NCBI RefSeq assembly: GCF_024519315.1 | Contig: NZ_JANIIC010000030.1 | Span: 55,154-119,153, forward strand | Direction of reading: 5' to 3' | Length of the DNA: 64,000 nucleotides | Source of the DNA: Streptomyces malaysiensis subsp. samsunensis | GTDB lineage: Bacteria; Actinomycetota; Actinomycetes; Streptomycetales; Streptomycetaceae | Part shown: positions 16,812 to 24,325 of the stretch, piece by piece | How positions within the stretch are numbered: the first letter of the stretch is position 1 | How the letters are laid out: each line of letters begins with the position of its first letter | Notes under the pieces: generated by a model | What the model saw: the letters and a program-made list of their open reading frames with translations, nothing else | Database searches by the model: none | What the model was told of the DNA's origin: nothing | Translations under genes and position numbers: made by a program

Positions 16812-16827
16812 ATTCATCATGATGATT
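16812..16827. promoter_or_regulatory. Operator copy 1 (TCATCATGATGA) at the flavin reductase promoter
   Basis: The 16-mer ATTCATCATGATGATT contains a perfect 12-bp palindrome and lies just upstream of the reductase start at 16802. An identical 16-mer lies 65 bases away. GntR/FadR-type dimers bind sites of this size. Confidence 0.65.
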
Positions 16828-16876
16828 ATGGCGATGTTGTACCTGGGTTTTGATCGGCGTCAAGAGATGCGAGAAT

Positions 16877-16892
16877 ATTCATCATGATGATT
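16877..16892. promoter_or_regulatory. Operator copy 2 (TCATCATGATGA) at the GntR promoter
   Basis: This is an identical copy of the 16-mer at 16812-16827, placed 26 bases before the GntR start at 16918. The two sites probably control the divergent reductase operon and the regulator itself. Confidence 0.65.
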
Positions 16893-16917
16893 TGGCGAGT
16901 CGGGTCGTGGAGGAGCT

Positions 16918-17685
16918 GTGGCGGTGCGGCGTGAGGACGGATGGCATGGCGGATTCGCCGAGCGAGGCGCGGACCCTCCGGCGCTGCGCCGCTCCGACTG
17001 GGGCCAGGCCGACGGCAGGTCGCGTGCGGAGGGGGCGGTCGACGTCGTCGCGGCACTCGCCGCCCGCGCGGTGCCGGGCACGCGGCTGGGGACCAAGGAC
17101 GAGTTGCGGGCCCGGTGCGGGGTGTCGGTGGGCACCTTCAACGAGGCGCTCCGGCTGCTCCAGGCGAGGGGAGTGGTCACCGTGCAGCGAGGTCCAGGCG
17201 GCGGCCTGTTCGCGGCGGAGCAGACGCCGATGGCGCGGTTCGCCCACTCGGTCCTGGCGCTCGACGCGGCCCAGGCGGACGTTGCCGAGGCACTGCGGAT
17301 TCGGGACGCCCTGGAGCCCCTGCTGTGGCAGGACGCGCTGTGGCATGCGTCGCCGGCCGACGTCAAGGACTTGCGTGGCCTCCTCACGGCCATGGAGAGC
17401 GCCGCGGAGTCGGCCGATGCCGACGCGTTCGTGCGGGCCAACTGGCGCTTGCACGCCAGGGTCGCGGACATCACTCCGAGCATGCTGCTGCGGTCGCTGT
17501 ACGTGACTCTGCTCGACCTGGTCGAGCGGCACGCCCTGGGGGTCGGCTCCGAGGGTGCCGTTCCCCTCGCCGAGCACATCCGAGGCCGGTGCGAGCTGCA
17601 TGCCGCGCTCATCGATGCCCTCGACAGGCGTGATCAGGAGGCCGTCGCGCGACTCGTGGCGAAGCACGGCACGGTGGGCACATGA
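16918..17685 (+). CDS. GntR-family regulator, FadR/FCD type
   Basis: The 255-residue protein has a winged helix at about 35-95 (GTRLGTKDELRARCGVSVGTFNEALRLLQARGVV) and an all-helical FCD ligand domain (EALRIRDALEPLLW, NWRLHARVADI, CELHAALIDALDRRDQEAVARL). GTG 16918 follows GGAGGAG closely. It is divergent from the reductase-monooxygenase-hydrolase-dioxygenase operon. Two identical palindromes in the gap make it the likely repressor of that operon, relieved by a pathway carboxylate. Confidence 0.88.
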   Translation: MAVRREDGWHGGFAERGADPPALRRSDWGQADGRSRAEGAVDVVAALAARAVPGTRLGTKDELRARCGVSVGTFNEALRLLQARGVVTVQRGPGGGLFAAEQTPMARFAHSVLALDAAQADVAEALRIRDALEPLLWQDALWHASPADVKDLRGLLTAMESAAESADADAFVRANWRLHARVADITPSMLLRSLYVTLLDLVERHALGVGSEGAVPLAEHIRGRCELHAALIDALDRRDQEAVARLVAKHGTVGT

Positions 17686-17749
17686 ACGTGGAGTGAGCTG
17701 AGGGGCATCGCTTTTGACCATGAGAACTCCCTGAGATGTCTTGCATGCG

Positions 17750-17764
17750 AGGACTAGTGTCCTG
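17750..17764. promoter_or_regulatory. AGGAC-TAGT-GTCCT palindrome upstream of the PPOX-family gene
   Basis: This is a 5-bp inverted repeat with a 4-base spacer, 54 bases before the GTG at 17818. On the minus strand it reads AAAACAGGAC-ACTA-GTCCT, matching the element near 9538. It is a candidate shared operator. Confidence 0.4.
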
Positions 17765-17817
17765 TTTTATCGGTCAGGTGGCCAGAGGAGTGGCCGTTCC
17801 CGTCGTGTGGAGGCGTC

Positions 17818-18373
17818 GTGGCCCGCAAGGAACCGAGGCTTGAGCAGGTCGAGGACTCTCTCGTGGACCTGCTGCGTACCGAGGAGATCGCGGCCCTGGC
17901 CGTGCTCGATGAGCACGGGTGGCCGTCCGCATCGACGATGCACATCGCTGCGGACGGGCTGCGGGTCTATACGCACACATTCGCGCGCACCCGTAAGCGT
18001 TTGGAGATGGTGAGGGACGAGCGGGTGAGCTACGCCGTCAGCTACCTGCCGTCGGGCGGGTACGACGAGCGCTTCGAGACTCGTTCGCTGCCAGGTCAAG
18101 GGCCGTGCCGCCCTCGTTGTAGAGCCGGACGAGATCGCTCTGGCCGCCAGGCTCAGCCGGGACCAGTTCCCCTGGGCGGCGTCCTCAGGAATGTTCGAGC
18201 ACGTCAAGGGCCCCGACGAGGGTCAGCAGACCTTCTTCCGCATCGATCCCACGGAGGCGCTGTGGGCGGATCACCGAGTGGGACTGATGTGGCGCACGGT
18301 GCTCGATTTCACCGCCGATGGGACGCACGTGGCCCGTATGAGGCCGTACCGAGATCTCTTCACTCGCGGTTGA
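17818..18373 (+). pseudogene. Pyridoxamine 5'-phosphate oxidase family protein, single frameshift
   Basis: From GTG 17818 (GGAGG upstream) the protein starts as a split-barrel flavin-binding domain (LRTEEIAALAVLDEHGWPSAS, HIAADGLRVYTHTFARTRKR). At about 18092 it must move one frame to continue as QVKGRAALVVEPDEIALAARL, FRIDPTEALWADHRVGL and PYRDLFTRG before TGA at 18371-18373. One surplus C in CTGCCAG explains the break. The joined protein would be about 185 residues. This is either a recent mutation or a read error. Family members bind FMN or F420 and reduce various substrates. Confidence 0.7.
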
Positions 18374-18395
18374 GACGGTCTCGCGTCACTTACTG

Positions 18396-18925
18396 GCTCT
18401 AACACCGTGTCCTACATGGTCAGTTTGAGGAGGCGTTTGTCGCAGCAGAGGGCGGTGGTGAGGCCGAGGAGGGTCAGGTGGTTGCGGGGATGGCGCTCGT
18501 AGCGAGGTGACAGTCGCTTCGGCGGCCCAGTCGCTCGCTTGAGTCGATTCCAAAGCGGGCGATATGGACGCCGATGTGTTGGCTATGCGGCCATTGTCGC
18601 TGGTCAGGAAGATCGTATGCCTTGTCGGCGTACAGCCGCTGGGGCTTGGAATGGTCGCTGTGGGATTCGTGTCCTACGTGGAAATGCGCCACCATCGGCT
18701 TGAGCCCGAGGCTGTCATGGGTGTTGGCCGCGGGGACTCCGACGAGTAGAGGCAGTCCGTTTGCATCCGACAGAGCCCGCCCGGCACAGCCACTGACCAG
18801 CACATGAATGATCGCCGCGAAATCCGCCTCGTCATCGATGCCGGCTACCCCGCCACCCTGCGGCCGTACCCGTGCCGACGGCGGCAACGGCCTGGCGGTC
18901 TCCCACAGCCCATCCAGGAGTTCGG
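18396..18925 (-). mobile_element. IS5-family transposase remnant with internal deletions
   Basis: Minus-strand pieces match an IS5-type DDE transposase: LWETARPL, FAAIIHVLVSGCAGRAL, LSDANGLPLLVGVPAANTHD, KPMVAHFHVGHES, KAYDLPDQRQW and SERLGRR. The last piece, in another frame, is HPRNHLTLLGLTTALCCDKR ending in KLTM. The part between CAGRAL and LSDANG is missing, including the first catalytic Asp, and so is the part between GRR and the tail. CTAACACCGTGTCC next to the stop at 18412 looks like the element's terminal repeat. It is not functional. Confidence 0.75.
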
Positions 18926-19188
18926 TACGGCAGGTCTGTATCCACCGCTCCATGAGGGAGTTCATCCGCGGTATCCGAATGCCGGTGGTGACAACATTGC
19001 GACCGGCATCGGCAATCAGGGCGTCGAAGGCGGCGGTGAACTTCGAATCGCGGTCGCGGATTGCCGTTCGGGTGCGGGTGGGATGCCGTGCTCGCGGAGG
19101 ATTTCCCAGACCGTGGAGGCGGCGACCTTGAGTCGCGGTACTGCGAGTTCGCCGTGGATCCGGCGTAGCCAGGGCTTACCGCCGCGCC
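18926..19188 (-). mobile_element. rve-type (IS481/IS3-like) transposase remnant
   Basis: Minus-strand frames give RRIHGELAVPRLKVAASTVWEILREHGIPPAPER-like sequence, the helix-turn-helix end of an integrase-core transposase. After a deletion the sequence continues as FTAAFDALIADAG and IPRMNSLMERWIQTCRTELLD, the end of the catalytic domain. It joins without a gap into the IS5 remnant at about 18915, forming one chimeric open frame. The first catalytic residues are deleted, so it is inactive. Confidence 0.7.
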
Positions 19189-19189
19189 C

Positions 19190-20207
19190 GCTCCAGCGCC
19201 CCGCGCCCGCGCAGCTCCGCCGCGCTCGCGCAGCCGATCTCGGGGTGCTCCCGCAGCGCCGTGTCGATGATCTCCGCGAGGCGTCGTGGGATGGCCGGGT
19301 ACGCGGCGGCGGATCGGGATCGCCGGCTCCTGTAGGACGATCTGCCAGGGATCCTTGGCGCGCGGGAACTCGCGCGGGGTCCTTCCCGTCAGCGTGTGGT
19401 AGACGCAGGCGGTAAATGCCCAGACGTCCGCGGCGGGGTCAGATAGAAGGTGCCGTTTGCGAAGCCCGTGTCGTGCGGCGCGACGACGTGCGGATGCTTC
19501 ATTGCCCGGGTGAGCGCCACCTCGCGCAGGAACCGGGCGCGCGCCGTCTCGCTCGCCGTCACCTTCGGCAGCGTCACCTCGATGCCGGTGGCCTCGTGCC
19601 GGGCCAGGTACACCGCGCCCATGCCGCCAGGGCCGAGCTCCCGGATCACCGTGTAGCCGCGGATGGCCTTGAGGTCGGCGCGGCCGCCGGGCGCCGGCTC
19701 GAGCAGCAGCTTGAGCAGGGCGTCGGGCCGGGCCTGTCAGGCGGCGCACAACAACTCGCCGGGGCGGCCGCCCGCCTCGTCGCCCAGCTCGCGCTCGCAC
19801 TTGGCGCAGCGCGCGAGCCTCGGCGTGGCGACCTGCGGCCGCGTGGTGTCGACGCGGAACACAGTGTCACCGAGGCGGATCCGGTCGCCGTCCTCGAGGT
19901 CGTGCTCGGGGTAGGAATCCGCGACGGCCTCCTCGGGGGTGAGGCCCCGGCGCCGCTGGCCGATCTTCTCGCCGTTGACGTACGTGCCGTTGAGGCTGCC
20001 GAAGTCGCGGATGCGGATGTCCGGCGGGTTGATGTCGGGCAGGCAGTGGTGGCGGGAGACGGTCTTGTGGTCGGGGTCGTCGGGTAGTCGTGGCGAACAG
20101 TCGGTGGAGCGGCCGAGGACGCGGGTGGTGCGCTCCTCGAAGACGTACGCGCCGGGCTTGACCCGGCCCTCGACGCGGGTGAGCGTGATGGTGGCCGAGG
20201 GCGTCAC
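19190..20207 (-). pseudogene. FHA-domain serine/threonine kinase pseudogene
   Basis: From GTG 20207 (AAGGAGAC upstream) an FHA domain is read first (RVLGRSTDCSPRLPDD, TVSRHH, DFGSLNGTYVNGEKIG), followed by half of a zinc-ribbon (CAKCERELGDEAGG, LLCAA). The frame stops at 19737-19739 and then resumes with the kinase N-lobe (IRELGPGGMGAVYLARHEATG, FLREVALTRAMKHPHVV). After FYLTP the sequence jumps to ADVWAFTACVYHTLTGRTP. The HRD and DFG loops are therefore deleted. More frame changes follow to about 19190. The intact gene would encode a cytosolic signalling kinase; this copy cannot be active. Confidence 0.75.
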
Positions 20208-20296
20208 GCAGGATCGTCTCCTTGTGCGCGAGGGGAGGGCGCCCGGTTCGCCTTCTCGGCCGGCTCTGCGTTTCTGACCAGTCTGCGGACTGGCCA

Positions 20297-20312
20297 CCTC
20301 ATGAAAGCGCGA
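20297..20312. repeat. 16-bp direct repeat, copy 1 (CCTCATGAAAGCGCGA)
   Basis: The same 16 bases occur at 21578-21593, just before the IS1380 transposase gene. It may be an end remnant of that element type. Confidence 0.5.
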
Positions 20313-20314
20313 CG

Positions 20315-21154
20315 CTAGTACCAATACCGGGGAGCGTGGAGATTGGCCAGGCCCTGGGCGACGGTCTGAATGTTGCGGATCTGGTTGTCGGCGTACTGCT
20401 GAAGACCTTGGCGCAGCTCGGCCGGACGCGGGCTGATCAGGCCGTTGGTGACGAACACCGCCCGGCCCTGGCGCAGCAGCCAGACTTCGTAAAATTCCAC
20501 GTCGAGCCGCACATCTGGGCCGAAGCCGAGGTTCGCGATGCCTTCGACCGCGAGCGCGTCCGGGCCCTCGACGAAGCATGACAAGCTCCTGAGCTGCGGA
20601 GGGCCGACCTGCCGCCAGCGCTGCCGGAGACTGTCCGTGATCACCTGGCCGCCGCGCATGGTGCCGGCCACGGAGGCGTGCACGGCGTCGGGGGCGTAGA
20701 GACTCGTGAGCGTCGCGGCGTCCTGCATGCTGATGGCGTCCCAGAGCCGCCGGAAAAACGCCTGGCCCGGGGCGGCGGGATCCTGGGCTGGTAACGCGGC
20801 GGGCGAGCGTGGGAAGATCGAGCCACCGGCGTGGAAGCGGGCGCGGCCGCCGTCAAGGGCGAAGACGTCGTAGGACGTGGCCTGCGCGAAGCCGGTCGAC
20901 TGCGTGGACTCCGCGACGAACGAGGTGCCGAGGTCGATGAAATTCTCGACTCCCGTCGTGTTGACAGCGCCGGCGATGCCGAAGAACTCCGCGAAACCAG
21001 CCGCGATAGCTTCCGCACCGAGCAGCGTGCGGCCGGTGCCCACCGACAGCTGCACCGCGTCGGGATGGTAGAGCTCACGCAGCGCGGCCGTGTCCTGGGC
21101 GGCCAGCGCCGCGCACCACCGGTGATGGAATACCTGTCCAGACGTCAGCTGCAT
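20315..21154 (-). CDS. Protein with two SnoaL/NTF2-like domains
   Basis: The 279-residue protein from ATG 21154 contains two copies of the cone-shaped NTF2/SnoaL fold. The first covers about residues 1-125 (WCAALAAQDTAALRELYHPDAV, RARFHAGGSIF). The second covers about 138-255 (FFRRLWDAISMQDAATLTSLYAPDAV, LDVEFYEVWLLRQGRAVFVTNG). Members are small-molecule isomerases, dehydratases or carriers without a fixed reaction. Duplicated forms are less common. The gene stands alone among pseudogenes but is itself undamaged, with normal codon pattern, which suggests it is still used. Function unknown. Confidence 0.75.
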   Translation of the reverse strand: MQLTSGQVFHHRWCAALAAQDTAALRELYHPDAVQLSVGTGRTLLGAEAIAAGFAEFFGIAGAVNTTGVENFIDLGTSFVAESTQSTGFAQATSYDVFALDGGRARFHAGGSIFPRSPAALPAQDPAAPGQAFFRRLWDAISMQDAATLTSLYAPDAVHASVAGTMRGGQVITDSLRQRWRQVGPPQLRSLSCFVEGPDALAVEGIANLGFGPDVRLDVEFYEVWLLRQGRAVFVTNGLISPRPAELRQGLQQYADNQIRNIQTVAQGLANLHAPRYWY

Positions 21155-21577
21155 CGTTCGCCCTCGCCGCTCCGCAGGAAAACCTTCACCCCACTCTACA
21201 AGTCTGGCTCGCGGGGTGCCGACCGCGAACCAGCCCTGCCAGCGCGGTCGATTGCGTCCTGGTCTGCGTCGGCGTGAAGAACTTCGAGGTGGACACTTGG
21301 TCTGGCCGGCGCACAACTGACGCCAGCCTCAGCGGAAGAACCGTTGTGCTCGCTGGCCAGGACAAGCCCGTGTCCTTCGAGACCGACGAAATCCTCCCCA
21401 GTTGGACGCCTGTGGAGTCAAGCGCAGCGACCTCACCCTACGGTCAAGGAGGGACTGGCACGTCGAGGACTTCACCTCGAAGGTGAAATACAGCGGATCT
21501 CGACCGGGGCCGCCCAGGAGGCAAAAACAACAGGTCAGCGATGGTCTCTCGTACCCTGATTGCCCATCAGTACCTCC
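21155..21577. other. Intergenic, no gene recognised
   Basis: Short open frames occur, but none has a recognisable domain or ribosome site. The stretch near 21450-21530 is less GC-rich than its surroundings, and the right part probably belongs to the IS1380 element. Confidence 0.4.
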
Positions 21578-21593
21578 CCTCATGAAAGCGCGA
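21578..21593. repeat. 16-bp direct repeat, copy 2, at the IS1380 left side
   Basis: Identical to 20297-20312 and in the same orientation. It lies 128 bases before the preferred transposase start and may mark the element's left end. Confidence 0.5.
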
Positions 21594-21720
21594 GGCCAGC
21601 CCGCGCGTTTCACTTGCCACGGTGTCCGGATCTTGATCGGAAAAGCGAAAGTGCCTTGTGAGCTGGGAAGATGAGGCTTGTCGAAGGTCTCTGTCATCAC
21701 AGCAGGAAGGCACTTGCTGC

Positions 21721-22749
21721 GTGCACACTACCGGGTCACGCCCCAGGCTCGTTGTCTCGGCCGACGGTCGCGGGGTGGTCAGGCACGCCGGATCCCGCCT
21801 GCTGGCCGATCTCGCCGATGCCACCGGCCTGACCCGCGCCTTCACGGGGGCTTTGCGTCGGCTGCGGCCCTGCGGGACCGGGCACGACCCGGGACGGATC
21901 GCAACCGATCTGGCAGTGATGCTCGCTGACGGCGGCGAGAGCATCACCGACCTGGCTCCGCTGCGCGACCAGCATGAGGTGTTCGGCCCGGTGGCCTCCA
22001 CCCCAACTGCCTGGCGGCTTCTGGCCGGTATCGACCCCACTGCACTGGCGGCACTGCGCACGGCCCGGGCCACCGCGCGGGAGGTCGCCTGGCTGCAAGC
22101 CGCCGAGACCCGGACGGGGATACCGGCAGCCCGCGCCGGCGGGCGCGACCTGCCGGGCCTCGTCCTGGACATCGACGCCGCCCTGGTCACCTGCCACTCG
22201 GAGAAAGAGCAGGCGGCAGCCACGTACAAGCGCGGCTTCGGCTACCACCCGCTGCTGTGCTTCCTGGACAACACCGGCGAAGCCCTGGCCGGCCTGCTCA
22301 GAGCGGGCAACGCGGGAGCCAACACCGCCACCGACCACATCACCGTCCTGGACGCGGCCCTGGCCCAGATCCCCGATGCTCACCGCCACGGCACCGACCT
22401 GCTCATCCGCACCGACAGCGCCGGAAGCTCCACAGCATTCCTGCACCACATACGCGCCCTGCGCTCCCGCCAAATCCGCACCTTCTTTTCGGTCGGATAT
22501 CCCGTCACCGAGCCAGTCCGCCACGCGATCCGGGCTCTGCCCGAACACCTCTGGCACCCCGCGCTGGAGCAGGACGGCTCCCTGCGCGAGGGAGCCGAGG
22601 TCGCCGAGCTGACCGGCATGGTCGACCTCGCCGACTACCCGGACGGCACCCGCATCCTCGTGAAGGCGAGCGCCCGCACCCCGGCGCCCAGCCCGTCGGC
22701 GTGCCGTTCGGTGCTCGCCCGAACACCGAAGACCTCCCCAAGGATGTGA
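21721..22749 (+). mobile_element. IS1380-family transposase, C-terminally truncated
   Basis: From GTG 21721 the frame matches IS1380-type transposases of actinomycetes: RPRLVVSADGRGVVRHAGSR, GHDPGRIATDLAVMLADGGE, GLVLDIDAALVTCHSEKEQA (carrying a catalytic Asp), KRGFGYHPLLCFLDNTGEAL, LLIRTDSAGSSTAFLHHIRA and TFFSVGYPVTEPVRHAIRAL. The full protein is about 460 residues. This one loses homology near 22695, with its natural continuation ERPHPGAQ in another frame, and then runs into a glucosaminidase tail. The last third, including the final catalytic acid region, is gone, so it should be inactive. Confidence 0.85.
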
Positions 22750-23281
22750 GGGGTCGGCACCTCCAGGACCGGTCCCGCGGTCACCACCGCCCCCTCGTAC
22801 AGGACGACGAGGACGTCGCGCGGGCCGACACGGCAAAAGCCTTCACCGCGGAGTGGACGAACGGCCTTCCGGACCTGCATCTGCTGCGGCTCACACTGAC
22901 GGACGGCAAGGGCAAGGAGGTGTCACGGAACACGTACTGGCGTTACCGCGACACCTCCGCCCTGCGGGAGCTGAACAAGGCCAGGCAAGTGAAGCTGACC
23001 GGCGACATCACCAAGGTGTCGAGCTCGGGGGCCGTCACGAGATGACGGCGGTGATCCATAACCGTGGATCGGCGGTGGCCGCCATGGTCCGGCTGTCCCT
23101 GCTGGAGGAGGCCCACGGCCGGCGGGTGCTGCCGACGCTGTACAGCGACAACTACCTGTGGCTGCTGCCCGGTGAATCCCGCACCGTCGATCTGTCCTGG
23201 CCGTCGGAGGCCGGCTCGTCCCGGCGCCCGGTGCTGACGGCACAGGCATACAACAGCCCGGTGACCACGCTGCGCGGTTGA
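22705..23281 (+). pseudogene. C-terminal fragment of a GH2 exo-beta-glucosaminidase-like enzyme
   Basis: Two frames together give the last 190 residues of a secreted glycoside hydrolase family 2 enzyme of the exo-glucosaminidase (CsxA) type. First come AFTAEWTNGLPDLHLLRLTL, GKEVSRNTYWRYRDTSALRE and LNKARQVKLTGDITKVSSSG. After a one-base slip near 23040 the rest is MTAVIHNRGSAVAAMVRLSL, RRVLPTLYSDNYLWLLPGES and LSW. This is the Ig-like C-terminal part. The catalytic barrel has been replaced by the IS1380 fragment. Confidence 0.75.
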
Positions 23282-23327
23282 GAGCCCCGTGCCCCGGCCC
23301 TGGCCGCCCACGCCGGGAGCGGTGCTT

Positions 23328-23490
23328 GGCCGCATGAGTCTTGAGAGGTCTCCATGACCCATTGGAGCCGGTGCAGCCGGAACCCGTCTCCGGCAAGCAG
23401 GTAGTACTGGGCAACGCCCCGGTAGAGGGTCCCGAAGGTCGCTACGATCGCGTGATCGGTGCTGTTGATCAGGGCCGTCTTCGATGTGTC
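23328..23490 (-). pseudogene. Group II intron maturase (reverse transcriptase) scrap
   Basis: About 50 residues on the minus strand, TLYRGVAQYYLLAGDGFRLH and RLQWVMETS, match the maturase X domain of group II intron-encoded proteins, where YRGIVQYYLLA...L..LRWVMETS is typical. No reverse transcriptase domain and no intron RNA structure remain. The remainder of 23282-23632 shows nothing else recognisable. Confidence 0.6.
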
Positions 23491-23632
23491 GGTGCCCAAG
23501 GACCGCCTGTCCACCACGAGACCTGCGAGGTGTTGCCAGGGGTGAGCTGCCGGCTCCACCGGGTCGGCAGCTCACCGCTTGTTCGCTGGTCCGTCGTACA
23601 CGTGCGGGCGCGCGGTGTGGGATCCAGTGGAC

Positions 23633-24310
23633 TCACGTACGTCGCCGAGGCTCGGTAACCGCCGTGCGGCGGACCACCACCTCACCCTCGTCCGTGGCGA
23701 CGGCGACCGCGTACAGACCGGGCCGCCCGCCGTTGTACTTCAAGGGAAGGTCGGCGGCGCCATCGCCCAGCCATGCACGCATGTCCGCCTCGGTGCCGCC
23801 GACCTCCATCCACATGATTCCCTGGGGTGTGTTCCGCTGCCCGCTGCGCGGCTGTGCCGCCGGGTGCTCGGCGAGGTCCTCGATCAGGAACACGTTGGGC
23901 ACTCCCCGCTGCCAGCAGGGGATCGTCTCGGGAACACGGATAGCGTTGCGCTGCACGCCGTCCGTCCGCTTGCGCAGCGGCTTGTCGATGGTGCTGGTGC
24001 CGAAGTGCTCGGCCAGCTTCTCCAGTTCGTCGCGTGAGTCGACCCGCAGGCACCAGCCGATGAACACGTCGCCGCCTTCGATCTGGTCGTAGAACCAGCG
24101 GGCGTTGGGGTTGGTCTGCGGCGAGTAGGCGTCGATGACGCTCTCCACCTCGATGTACTGGTCCGGTCCGAGCGGGACGATGCGGTTGGCGATGCCGAGG
24201 TGGGGGAACCAGCCCCCTTCGTACTGTCCGAACCCGGTTTCCGCGCAGAGCTGTTCGGTGCCGGCGTAGATGTTGCGGGACCCCAGCGAGATGTGGTCGA
24301 TCGTGAGCAT
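23633..24310 (-). CDS. VOC-family glyoxalase-like protein
   Basis: The 225-residue protein from ATG 24310 (GAAGGA upstream) starts with TIDHISLGSRNIYAGTEQL. It contains FPHLGIANRIVPLGPDQYIEVES and GIMWMEVGGTEADMRAWLGD, two modules of the glyoxalase-like VOC fold often found in isomerases, lyases and dioxygenase-like enzymes. His and Glu candidates for metal binding are His6, His37 and Glu54. It lies 15 bases after the MFS transporter gene and is probably cotranscribed with it. It may process the imported compound, but the reaction is unknown. Confidence 0.75.
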   Translation of the reverse strand: MLTIDHISLGSRNIYAGTEQLCAETGFGQYEGGWFPHLGIANRIVPLGPDQYIEVESVIDAYSPQTNPNARWFYDQIEGGDVFIGWCLRVDSRDELEKLAEHFGTSTIDKPLRKRTDGVQRNAIRVPETIPCWQRGVPNVFLIEDLAEHPAAQPRSGQRNTPQGIMWMEVGGTEADMRAWLGDGAADLPLKYNGGRPGLYAVAVATDEGEVVVRRTAVTEPRRRT

Positions 24311-24325
24311 GGTGTTCGTCCTTCT

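Noticed and set aside
18474..18965. 163-codon frame as a single transposase gene
   Set aside because: It is a fusion of two unrelated IS remnants with internal deletions, so it was annotated as two remnants.
22257..23045. 262-codon frame spanning IS1380 and the glucosaminidase tail as one gene
   Set aside because: Its first half is out of frame with the transposase and low-complexity. Only the part after about 22705 carries family sequence.
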